This document shows, one piece after another, positions 40,131-52,420 of a stretch of DNA of 64,000 nt. Under the pieces are notes generated by a model. That model saw only the letters and a program-made list of their open reading frames with translations, was not told the DNA's origin and made no database searches. Source of the stretch: Pleurodeles waltl (lineage: Eukaryota > Chordata > Amphibia > Caudata > Salamandridae); the NCBI RefSeq assembly GCF_031143425.1, contig NC_090450.1, positions 222,343,442 to 222,407,441 of the forward strand. Direction: 5' to 3'. Every line of letters starts with the position of its first letter. Position 1 is the stretch's first letter. The translations under genes were made by a program, and so were the position numbers.

Positions 40131-43100
40131 TTTCGGCACTCGTTCACACAAAGTATAATTTGGTAAGCGAGAATTTTGGATACAAATGCGCTCTGAGTTT
40201 ATTTATATCAGGATGATAATTTCAATTATTATGCATATTTCATTCATACAGGTTTATCTTTAGAAAACCCACATCTTTATGTATGAATAAGTGTTGTGGC
40301 ATTTCTTGTAATGTTTACACTCATTGGGCCACAAGGTGCACTTCTAGTCACCCTTTCCCATTGAGTTGTATGCATTGTGTTTATCATATGAAGACCCATA
40401 CTCATGTTAGTAAGTCACGTGTTGTGGCATTTATTTAAAAGGACACACGCTGGGCCACATGTTGAACTCTCGGTCATTTTATTCCATTGAGTATTATATG
40501 TTGTGTTCTTGGATGTTCTTGGAAACAGGGTCCGATTATGACCATTTGTGTGATTGCTGACCCAGTGGATCTGTCAGTGTTCTATAATAACTGGAGCAGA
40601 AGATGCAAAGTTGGCCCTCCTTTGAGCTTTGCATGAATCGGGAACTTTGGCTGTAATATGAGCTTTATATAAGTTTGAGTAACACTTGGCAACTGCTTTC
40701 TGTGCTTTAAGCGTTGTTCATGCATTCCGTTTAATCCTTCTTAGTCAATCAAAATCAATGATTCCTAATAGCCCCCTTTTGGGAACTTTACTCGAGTAAG
40801 GCTTGGCAAGGGATTTCTTCTCTTGGCTTTGATTTAAGAAGTAGTTTATCGGATGACCAGTGAATATTGATCATTAACTATTGGTTGCTGTTACACAAGA
40901 TTTCTTGCATCTTTCGTTGGGTCCTAAGGAAGACACCAGTGGACCATATGAGTAGCACATGTTGATGAAGGTGTCTAAATGTCGACCTTTAATAACCTAC
41001 AGTTGGACTACGAGCATCTGACCAGAATATAATTCATGTCCTGCCCCACCATCAGGTGAATGTTGGCAAATTGATCGTAGCCAAGTTGTATGATGAAGTA
41101 ATCGAAACATTTCAACACTTTTCCCGTCTCACACTGGCACATCCTGATTCTGAAACGTAATCTTTATAGCTTTGTATGATATATTAAATAAGGTACATTG
41201 TTTACATAAATTGGACAGCATACCATTGAGCATGGTTGTCATTATTAAATTATTCGATATGAAACAGGTTGGAAAAAAAGATTAATTCACTCCTCACAAT
41301 GATATAAATATTGTTTGAAATTATTCTGAGATAACCACATGTGCTTATATTTATTACAATTCCAGCATGCGCTGGACAGTCCCTTTTTTCGTGTGATTTG
41401 CCCACCCCTCCAAGGTGTGAAACCCCTGAAACGGCATGCATTGGAAAAGGAGGCCGCTTACTGAGTGCGTAGATGAATGGGCATGGTAGGAGACGAGTAT
41501 TTGAGCCACAACTCGTTTCTACCTCCCCCCATGATGCTGTGCACAATACACTTTTATGGGATCTTAACTCTTCTTCATACCAAAGCCATGGCAGGCCTCT
41601 AAAACCTACGATAGTTATTCTAATAATGCCCACATGCTTCCAAAGTGCAACAATACGCTCTGGGAACATTTCACATGTATGCTTGTTTAAGTGGTAAACA
41701 CTGTTGTCCAGGTATCTATATTCATAGGAACCCTAGGATACTTGCCAGTGTCCTGCTCTTCAGCCTTTGAACCTTTATTACACATGGGTTCCTTATGTAC
41801 TAACTTGAGTAAAACTGCATACTTGTTTGCATACGTTTTTTCTTTAGTGCTCGTGGATAGGTGGCCTCCTAGCACTTCCACAACATTTACAAACAGCAAC
41901 CTTGCCTGCCCCTAACTTTTTTCAAGTTATTTGTCATCACATGTGCAGTCCTTTCTTGCTCATCGCCCCCCTTTTGCGATGGTTGCTTGCTTCACTCTCC
42001 ATCACCCCAAGAGCATGTCTAGGTGTATCACTATCACCCTGCAGCCCTACCTTGCTGCTTGTCTACACAATTGTTGTCTCCAGTCTGGTGTCCGTGCTTT
42101 CCTTCTCCACTTCACTGTCTGCCTTCTTATGACCCAGCAATTTCCATTTCTCCCACATATCAAACCATGATCTCACAGGTCTCTGTACCTTTACTCCTTT
42201 CTGTCTTCCCTCTTCCTGCCTCTTCTCCTGGCCTCTGAGCCTTTGTCTTCCATCCCATCAGTAAGTGTGTCCCTCGCCTGATACTCTTCTCCAACCAACT
42301 TTGCAACAACCTTGTGCTCCCCTCCACCCTTCCTCCATAATCTTGCACACTGACCCTTACCACTTTTCACCTGGGAGAAACCCTGCACTCCGCCGCCCTT
42401 AGGTCACCTCTGCCCTCATCCAACCTCTTGTCCTTCTCACACTCCTCACACTCCTCACCCTGCCAACACCCTGCTCCATCCCATCACTTTTGTCTGCCAC
42501 TGTCCAAACTTTCATCAGACCGCCACATGGGATAGTGACTGTCAGTGGACCTCCCTGGAGGGGGTCTACTATATGCTCATGACCTGTTCCCCTTTCGCCG
42601 TACTCCTTCAGCTGCAGACGGGACTGTGACTCAATTATCGGCACTGCAGCACGTCCACTCAGGTCAACTCGTTTAAGCCTGCCGCAGCAGGGCTGTATGA
42701 CAGCCCTTCATCCACGCTGCTCAGAGATGCCTCTGGGACAAAAGTCAAAGTGCATTAAAAAAAGTATGGGGGCTGTGATACTGCATGCAGTGGGGGTGGG
42801 GTCAATGAGTGTGGGGGTGCAGTCAAAGGTGTGGCAAAAAAAAATATATATACTCCTTGAGGTTGCTACATATAAAATAACTCATGGCTTAAATGAAAAG
42901 TACATTTAAAAAAGTTAAGTTAATCAGTGTCAACCTCACTAGTGTACATTATGAAACCTATATTATTTAATGCACTGCATAGGCCTGTGTGCAAACAGAA
43001 AGCCACAGAATAAAATATTGGCTCATGCAATGGAAAATTGTGGCTTGTGTATTGTTAGTGCTATGAGGGCCCAGCCTGTCACAGAAAGCACTGAGAACGT

Positions 43101-46100
43101 GTAAGTCATTTTGTTAAACTTGCACTACACATAGTATAAGACAGACTGCTACCAAATCTGCAAACAGGTTTCAGATAAAATGGTGGTTCCAAATTATAGG
43201 TTTTAGTAATACCCAGACTGTGCATAATGATTTATTTTTATTTAACTGCCCCAAAAAACACACACTTCATAGCTTATCTGGTAACTCCCTTGCACTACCA
43301 GGCCAAAAGAATAAATCGTTGCATCACAAAGCTTCAAGTGATTTCATCTATTAAACAAGTACCTGCTCCCAAGCACCCTTTACATTTGTTGATTAACCAG
43401 TTGTGTGCATTTGCGTTTCTTTCAGGCGAGGAGGCGCCCTGGCAAGAAGGCCTGTTTATTGTTAACCTGTCTGCCCTTTCCTCCGTCTCACAGCACAGGA
43501 GACTACATGAATGACACTTCATCTGAAGCATTTGCACGATCGGAGTTGACCATCCAGGGACTATTGTCTTTTCATAAAAAGTAGGTGAACAGTTTCTCAT
43601 AAATTAAAAAAATAGAGGCACATCGTGTCCCTACAATCCTGCCCCTTTGACCACAGCTCTGGTAGGAACATCTGGTGGCTCTGCCTGGATTTTTGGTTTG
43701 TCCATCCCTTGCCATGCATTCCCGGCGAAAGCCAACCCCACTATCTTCCTTGCACTTTTGTTCCTGAGCCTCTCTTTCACCAACATTCAAGCTTGTAGTC
43801 CTAGCCCAGTGGGTCCTCCTGCACCCAGGAGGGTACCGATAAGGTTGGCCCACCTGCACTCCTACTTCTTCATCGTGGAGCAGGTGGTGCCACCTTCCTT
43901 ACATTTGCAAAAGTACAATGCACCATATCTTTGCACCTTAGAAACTTCAATGCACCATGCCTCTCCTGTGCTCCCAGGTATTTTCTACCTGTACACTTTA
44001 CAACTGTGCACTGGGCACTGCTTCTAGCTTTTTCATCCCCAGCGGTGTCCTGAGGGATTTAATGTGTCCCAGTAAGCAGCAAAGGACTTGTGGACCCTGA
44101 CCTCACTTCCTCCTTCCCCTTCTTGCGAGTTCACTGTATGCAAGTACAAGGGCTAACACACCTGCTGAGGCTGCCCTTCGTGACCCACCATCAAGAGAAT
44201 CACTGTCCCTAACGTCACCATGGTAGCGCGATAGCACAATAGAGTCAACATTTTTGACGCTATTGTGTGCATTGGTCGACTAGCACCAACAATTATGCCA
44301 CTAGTTCGGCAATGCATGGGGAGGCCCATTGGAAAAAATTGGAGTGTCACTTTAGTACCTGCCTTAGCCAGGCATTAAAAATGACGGGACAAATTGTGCA
44401 GTGATATCTCACAAATTTCACTGTGCCATTTTCTGGGCTTCCTAACTGGGGAACGCCACCTTGCATACATTAAGCCTGGTGCAGGCATAATATGGTGCAA
44501 TGGGTTACAAAGTGGTGCAAAGCATGCATTGCGCCACTTTGTAATTCTGGCGCAGGGAAAAGGCCTCCTTGACGCCCCGTAGCATAAAAAAAAATGATGC
44601 TAGGGCAACGCAAAGATGCACTAGGTGCTTGTAAATATGCTCCTATGTTTTCCCCTCCCAAACCCCAAGGGGGGGGTAGCCTCGTTAATATGATTGGAGG
44701 GTGTGAACTTCAGATTTCCCAACAATCACAATAGCATATCTTGTTAAAAACATTATATGTAAAGCAGGGCATGTGGGAAGACTTAAGGGGCAGAATGTGT
44801 ATTGCTAGTGTACTTAAACCACAATATTTTCAAAATTAACTAACATTTTTTGAGACGTTTGAAACAGAGACAAGAGAGCGACTGTGTGTGTTTTTGTTTG
44901 AGTGTATATAAAAATTACTGCAGAAATATGGCTGACACCTCACAATATACGACAGAAAACTTGACCCAACTATTTAAAGCAGAATACGTTTTTTAAGGAG
45001 TGTAACACTCCTATTTAATGCAGAATACGTTTTCAGAGCGGTGTAACAGCACGAACCACCTCATCCCATTACCCCCTCAAAGGTACGCCCCTACATACCC
45101 CCTGGGCTAAGAGGGCGGTCCTCGCTCCATCCCCAGGAACCTCCGTAGACGAAGGGCTCACCTTTTGCAGTATGGTATCACAAAAGCCGGTTTTAAATAT
45201 TGTGTTGAAAATGTTGCAGCAAAACTAAAGATGACATAAAATTGACAACTTAATGTATACACATACAAACAAAGGTTTAAAATACTTAACTCCACATCTA
45301 TGAATTTGACGATATGTACGTCTTCAAGATACATAAATGTGATGCTAGAAAAGAAAATCTAATATTTTCGTAGCACCATGTTTCTGGAATCCATTGACAT
45401 TGACTTTTTATTAATTTATTTGTAGTTCATAAATCATTCAATTAATAGGTGAATTATAAATCAAGATGAAATTGTAGGGCAGACTGATGAACAATGGGAT
45501 ATGAGCAGAATCATATAGAAAGAAACAGTACAAAGGTATTGACTTTATATATTTGAAGTTTACTGAAATAACTATTTTGTGGCTTTCATTGGGTTGAGTA
45601 CATTTCTTAAACCCTTATACTCGCAGGTACCAGGGCAAAGCAAAGAATTCGTAAATGACACATCTGCATGTATGTATTTGTTTTCCCATGATTTAATAGT
45701 AATATTTGCCAGGGGTCTGGTATCCTAAAAAAAAGGAACTTCCAATTGTCACCAGTCACAACAGGTAGAAAAAACAACCAATGGTTAACTCGTACCCGAG
45801 TCTAAAAGGTATTTTGATACACCCCACCCATTACGAGCCCTTCAGTGACTGGTTTCATATTTATTGCTCCTAATTAAATCCGACTTCGATGAATCAGAAT
45901 GTATTGGGTGTGATAAATACTAGTCAAATTAAATTTTGGGGGAATAGCGTGCAGAATATGCTTCTTGCCAAAGCAAAATACACAATGTTACAGCACAATG
46001 GTCTTACTGATTGGTATCATAGGCACTCAACTTTGGATTGCCTTGATCCCACATCTGTGGGCTCAGTGCAACCTGCCAACATTGAAGAAAGCCTCGGAGA

Positions 46101-46879
46101 TGAGCCTCTTCAAAGAAGATGCCTCATACTAGATCTCTATTGGGATTACACCCTTTTCAATATTGGACTATGTTTCGACGACAGCTGTACTCAAACTATG
46201 CGAAGGCTGTGCAAAGTTGTTATCAGCTGGTGAAATTTGTGACTTGTGAATTTTGAAAAAAATATATACATTTCCCAAGGTTAAGGAAAGGCTCCAAATT
46301 TTGCAAGGGTGTAATTCCACAGAAGATTTCCCCGGGAGGAAATTATTGAGTAGAAAATACCTTATGGGAGACATTTTCCACTTGTCACAATGTCCTTGGT
46401 GTAGCTTGTATGACTTTTGATTTGGAGTACGCCTTTACACTCCATTTTCAGAGGAGATACTTTGAAATCAATTTCACATAATTTTTGCTAAAAATATGCA
46501 AAATAAACAGTGCAGTTTAGCCATGCCCTGGTAGTGACAGCTCGTAACCCAGTCTTGGAAGCCACATTCTAGAGTTAGAAGAATCAGTTGAAACACAACA
46601 AAACAAAATTTATTCAGATTAAATTGACTCAAAGAATTACCAGGTAGCATAAATGGTGGCAAAATTGCAAAAGGGCTACAGGGACCATGCAAAAGTTAGT
46701 AAGCTCTATACAGATGCACATAACATATGTGAGCATGTACGCACAATAGTAAAAAGCTGCTTCCTATTGTGGATATTAGATGTATGGACCAAAAAGTAGA
46801 GTATGGGCCATATAATGAAACTAAATGCATTTACAAAGCAAATAGGATCGATAAGATGAAAATTAAATGTGCAATAACT
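40131..46879. other. Long stretch with no gene recognised
   Basis: Only short frames without known motifs. A pyrimidine-rich block at about 41900-42650 could be an upstream part of the minus-strand YR element, but no diagnostic motif is present. A palindromic repeat at 44505-44544 is listed separately. Around 44985-45050 a phrase containing GCAGAATACGTTTT is duplicated in tandem. No tRNA or rRNA genes seen. Confidence 0.5.
44150..44640. repeat. Palindromic repeat, third example
   Basis: Contains a hairpin, 44505-44520 with 44529-44544 (16 bp, one G-T), and the same general make-up as the copies at 5690 and 37925 (GCGCCACTTTGTAA-type words, CACCATGG). Direct homology to them is weaker. Boundaries are approximate. 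Confidence 0.45.
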
Positions 46880-49800
46880 TTAACCCCTTCGCTGCAAGGC
46901 CTATTCCCCTTTGTGTGCTAGGCCATTTTTTTGCTATTTGGGGCAGTTAGCGCTTGGGCCCTCATAACTTTATGTCCACATAAGCGACTCATACCGAATT
47001 TGTGTCCTTTTTTTATCATCCTAGGGATTCTAGAGGTACCCAGACTTTGTGGGTTCCCCTGAAGGAGACCAGGAAATTTGCCAAAATACATCAAAAATTT
47101 CTTTTTTTTTAAAAAAAATGGGAAGAGGGGCTGCAGACGAAGGCTTGTGTTTTTTTCCCTGAAAATGGCATCAACACAGGGTTTGTGGTGCTAAAATCAC
47201 AATCTCCCCAGCTTTCAGGAACAGGCAGACTTGAATCAGACAATCCAATTTTTCTACACAATTTTGGCATTTTACTGGTACATACCCCATTTTTACTATT
47301 TTTTGTGCTTTCAGCCTCCTTCCAGTTAGTGACAGAAATAGGCGTGAAACCAATGCTGGATCGCAGAAAGCTAAACATTTCTGAAAAGTAGACAAAAGTC
47401 TGAATTCAGCAAGGGGTGATTTGTGTAGATCCTACAAGGGTTTACTTCAGAAAATAACAGCTGAAATTAAAAATATATTGAAATTGAGGTGAAAAAAACA
47501 GCCATTTTTCTAAACGTTTTACTCTGTAACCTTTTCCTGCGATGTCAGATTTTTTAAAGCAAATTCCGTTACGTCTGCTGGATTCTTTTGGATTCAGGGA
47601 TATATAGGGCTTGTAAGTTCATCAAGAACCCTAGGTACCCAGAGCCAATAAATGAGCTGCATCTTGCAATGGGTTTTCATTCTATGCCGGGTATTCAGCA
47701 ATTTATTTGCTGAAATATAAAGAGTGAAAAATAGGTATCAAGAAAACCTTTGTATTTCTAAAATAGGCACAAGATAAGCTGTTGAGAAACAGTGGTTATT
47801 TGCACATCTCTGATGGCCATACTAGCATGTGAATTACAGGGCATTTCTCAAATGGACGTCTTTTTTACACACTGTCTTACATTTGGAAGAAAAAATGTAG
47901 AGAAAGACAAGGGGCAATAACACTTGTTTAACTACTCTATGTTCCCCGACGTCTCCCGATAAAAATGGTACCTCACTTGCGTGGGTAGGCCTAATGCTCG
48001 CGACAGGAAACGCAACATGGACACATCAAATGTTTACATTGAAATCTGACGTGTTTTTTGTAAAGTGCCTAGCTGTAGATTTTGGCCTCTAGCACAGCCG
48101 GCACCTTTGGAAACCTACCAAATCTGTGCATTTTTTAAAACTAGATGCGTATGGGAATCCAAGATGGTGTGACTTGTGGGGCTCTCACCAGGTTCTGTTA
48201 CCCAGAATCCTTTGCAAACCTCAAAATTTGGCCCAAAGCACACTTTTTCCTCACATTTCGGTGACAGAAAGTTCTGGAATCTGAGAGGAGCCACAAATGT
48301 CCTTCCACCCAATGTTCCCCCTAGTCTCCTGATAAAAATGGTACCTCACTTGTGTGGGTAGGTCTAGGGCCTGTGAAAGGAAATGCCCCAAAACACAACG
48401 TGGATGCATCACATTTTCCCAAAGAAAACAAAGCTGTTTTTTGCAAAGTACCAAGCTGTGGATATTGGCCTCTAACTCAGCCGGCACCTAGGGAAACCTA
48501 CCAAACCTGCACATTTTTTAAAACTAGACACCCAGGGGAAACCAAGATGGGGAGACTTGTGGGGATCTCACCAGGTCCTGTTACCCAGAATCCTTTGCAA
48601 ACCTCAAAATTTGGCTAAAAAACATTTTTCCTCACATTTTGGAGACAGAAAGTTCTGGAATCTGAGAGGACCCACAAATTTCCTTCCACCCAGCGTTCCC
48701 CCAAGTCTAAAAATGAAAATGGTACCTCACTTGTGTGGGTAGGCCTAGTGCCCTCAAAAGGAAATGCCCCAAAACACTATGTGGACACATCAATATTATC
48801 AAATATTAAACCACCTGTTTTTGAGGGGGGGACCTGCGTTTTTGATCCTGGGCTCAGCAGCCATATATAGAAAAATACCAAACCCCAACATTTCTAAAAA
48901 CTAGACACCCGAGGGAATTCAGGGAGGTGTGACTTGAGTGGGTCCCCCAATGTTTTCTTACCCAGAATCCTCAGCAAACCTCAAATTTAGCTGAAAAAAT
49001 CTAATTATTCTGACATTTATGTGTGGGAGTACCACACCAGGACATATTTCCTACCACCCAACATTCCCCTCAGACTCCCGGTAAAAATGATACCTCACTT
49101 GTGTAGGTGAGCCAAGTGCTTGTGACAGGGAAGAGCCAAAAACATGTCGAAATTGAGGGGGAACCAAAGCGGGTCCAAAAGAGCAGTTTGGAAAAAAAAA
49201 AAATTTAGGCTGACAAGTGGGGCAAAGTTTTTATTGGTATAGATGAGACAATGCTGGGTGGTAGGAATTTTGTGGATTCCTGCAGATTCTGGAAAGTTCT
49301 ATCACAAAAATATGGAAAAAATGTGTGATTTCCAGAAAAGTTGGAGGTTTGGAGGGCATTGTGGGTAAGAAAATGGTGCGGGGTGCATGTGAAGCAAACC
49401 ACCCTGGACTCACCCAGATGCTTAGTTTTCAGAAGTGTTTAGGTCTTGTGGATTTTTCTACTTCGCAGCGTCCCAGAATCCAAAAAGTGCAGCCCTCAAT
49501 ATTCCAAGTGGGACTATTCTGAGAGATAGCCAAGCTCACATGGCCCAAATGTAAAACCAAAACCCAAAATAATCAAATGTCCTCTTGCTTGCCCTGGTGT
49601 CTAGTGGTTTCTGCCCCCCTTGGGGGAACATTTGCCTATAAAAATCGGCCGATCTGATACAATTTGCCCCCCACGAGAGCGACCCTTGCCTAAGGGGTCG
49701 CTCCCCATACATAAAAACATAAAGTAAACAAAAAAAATATATCCCTGGTGTCTAGGGGTTTCTGCCCCCCGGGGTCAGATCAGCCTAATTATAATAGGCG

Positions 49801-49930
49801 ATCTGCCCCCGGTGGGACAGAAAAGGCCTAAAAATATTTTGCTCTAGTGGGACGCGGCCCTCGCTCAAGGGGCCACTCCCCTTATGCGCAAGTATAAAAA
49901 AAAAAACGTCCTTGCCACCCAAGGGGTTAA
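46880..49930. mobile_element. piggyBac-like non-autonomous element with internal tandem repeats
   Basis: 3,051 bp with TTAA at each end. The left end reads TTAACCCCTTCGCTGCAAGG; the right end reversed reads TTAACCCCTTGGGTGGCAAGG, an imperfect inverted repeat. TTAA is the piggyBac target. There is no transposase ORF. The interior is mostly tandem and inverted repeats, listed separately. Short frames with conserved residues between units come from the repeats, not genes. Confidence 0.8.
47940..49450. repeat. About 375-bp tandem repeats with one inverted unit
   Basis: Four direct units recur with ATGGTACCTCACTTG (or a close variant) near 47966, 48338, 48718 and 49088, spaced about 370-380 bp. 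Each carries CCCAGAATCCTTTGCAAACC and a following ...TTCTGGAATCTGAG phrase. From about 49200 to 49450 the same unit appears in reverse orientation (GGTGGTAGGAATTTTGTGG...GGGCATTGTGGGTAAGAAA). Confidence 0.8.
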
Positions 49931-52420
49931 CGTAGGGTGATTTTATTTGGATAAAGTTGTATTGATAGTGAAATAGTGTCCTTCAAGAGCTAACACTGAA
50001 ATTCGTCATGAGAATGATGGGTAAAAGAAAGGTCCATGTGAAACACTGAATTACCTCACATCAAAAAGCATATGTTAAGCTGACCCAATACACCGGTAAA
50101 ATACATGTTGCAAGAGATAGTACTGTACATCTTTACAAGCGAAAGGCATTGTTGGGGTCAGCAGTGTGTGCAGAACAACAAAATCCTTCTTGCCTTGAAA
50201 CAAGCAGCTTAATCTGTTGCGCTGGCATGGCCCTCACAAGGTTGGAGAAGGCTGGAGCTATTTGCCACAAACCCACTCTTTTCAGAGCCCCACTAGCTAA
50301 AACATACCCAGAGTGAGTCTGCCCAGTAACCAGCAACACACACTAAAAAACTCAGTTTTGGCAGTTTGTTGATCAATCAGTAAGTCAGTACTTAACCTCA
50401 AAGACAGTGAACAGCATTTTTAAGCATTCATAATCTGGTGTATTACTCTCTGTGGATGAAGGCCAATAATCAAGAAATGTGCCCAGAGATTCACAGCATT
50501 TGCTGAGTCAATAAATTTGAAAACCTGAGTAATTATATGTAAGTTAATGTGACTTAACTACATTTAAGTAATGAATTAATGAAGAGAGTGATATGAGAAG
50601 AAATTATTCTTATCCTTTACATGTTGTGATTATAGGGTATGATTTATATGTAATCACTTGAACTACTACCTGAATGTCGGGTTAGTGACAGATAAGGACT
50701 ATCGATTTGAAAACAGCATTTAGAATCATTGATTTAGCCCACCAAATTCAATTGAATTGAAGTATTGGATTACTGCATGGGATATGTACGTGTATGTTAT
50801 TTTCTCAGTTTCATTTTTTGTTATTTTGTCACTTGACAAGTTATGTTTGCTATTTTTTTTATTTTTATCACCTTGCTACTTGGTTTTTCTACGAGAGTAT
50901 TAGATAAGCAAGGAGTACCTAGAACGGGGGCTATTGCGATCTGTTCAATGCCTTTCATAATGAAAATGGTTTGGATTAATCTATTTTCTATTCTCTCTTG
51001 ATTTTGAATGATTTGTCGGTTCTGAAATTGGGCGTATGTGAGAACAAATAAAGATTGGTGCACTATTTGAATTTGGGTTGAATATGTTTGTGAAACTATG
51101 TATATTAAAATGCATTACTAAAACTGAAAATGAGTTTGATGTATACTTTTAAAGGTATATGTATTTATTGTCTTTTTGAATTCCATATTGTTGCCCTTTC
51201 CTCTTTTCTTTGATCATCGTTTTAGTTTGTCAAGTTGTTTACGTTTGTTGTTTTTTAGTTTTTAATAGAATATTAATTAAAATGTAGTGTATTTTATAGT
51301 TATGTGGGGATTATATGAAATTTGTTCATGAGGTGTATTTGTTGATATGTTTTTGAGTCATTTTGTTAGTGTATGTTTGTATATGTGTTTGTAGCTATGC
51401 ACAATGTAAGGCATTTGTCTTTATTATATTACAGCCCTGAAGAAGTCCTCATTTAAGGATGACACGTGTTGGCTGTTTCTGCTGTTAATATCTGCTGTTT
51501 TAAGGAAAGAGAATAAAAAGGAGACACAAATAAATCTGCATGAAATAATGGGCTCTTATATTGTTATTTGTGGTGCACTGTTCCTATTTAATTTGTTTGT
51601 AGGTCCTTTTTGTTGGGATGGCACCTTGGCAGCAGGTGTTGATAATGAGTGCACACATAGGAAGTCTGTATTTGGCTATATAATAGGAAACAGGGGCCAG
51701 GTGCGGTGAGTTATAGCCTGCTGCCCTTTGTGTATAGAGTATGAACTTAACTACACACTGCATCTCCCATAATACATCTGGGAGAAAAGTATGCTGGTAT
51801 GTCAGACACTGTGCCCCCCCTCCCCAAGCACACATTTTTCCCTCTGAAAGAAGGTAATGGTCCCCCATACAAGCTGTTTCCTCTAGAGGAAACTCCTAAA
51901 TGTTCAACAGATTCCAGGTGACAGACACTGTGATTATGTTTGGGAATATGACCATGTGTCCAAGCAAAGAGGAGTAATTTATTTGCGTGAAGCTAATTTC
52001 CAAGAGATCAAAAAAATGTAGTTTACGTGTTTAAGCCACGTCCTTAGCTATATAGGCCTTGAGCCGAACCCTACAATTTTTTGCATTTAAATCATGCAAC
52101 AAACATGTTAAAATATGTCTCTTAATAATTCAAACAGCTACATTTCTTAAACATGCGGAGGAGTTTCACCCTGTTTATCAGATTATATCACTGCACTGTG
52201 AGGAATTTAATAAACATGAATGAAAACAGCCCTGTCAACCTCCCTGATGACTATGCCACCAGTGCAGAAATGGTAGAGGCGGGCAAGGCAAAGAATGGCA
52301 GTTCGAGTTTTCAAATGCCAACAAAAAAATCAAGTTACTTGTTAGCTCTCTGAAAAAGAAAACGTGTGGCATGTTGCACTATAAAAATAACAAGTTATTA
52401 TCAACTACTGAGAGTCGACT
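49931..52420. other. A/T-rich stretch, no gene recognised
   Basis: Short frames only. An 80-codon minus-strand frame (50821-51063) has no family I can name. The one structured site, at 51431-51476, is listed separately. Confidence 0.5.
51431..51476 (+). ncRNA. Possible degenerate hammerhead-ribozyme fold
   Basis: ACAGCC and GGCTGT (first and last 6 bases) can close a stem around CTGAAGA, a second stem-loop (GTCCT...AGGATGAC) and an ACGTGTT stretch. CTGANGA is the hammerhead core; the second core motif, GAAA, would be replaced here by GACA. Penelope-like retroelements carry such ribozymes, so this may be a decayed one. A core mismatch makes activity unlikely. Confidence 0.3.

Noticed and set aside
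46880..49930. Conserved short peptides in repeated frames suggesting a gene family
   Set aside because: The similarity comes from about 375-bp DNA repeats, and stops interrupt each unit.
50821..51063. 80-codon minus-strand frame
   Set aside because: No recognisable family or motif, A/T-rich setting, no supporting context.
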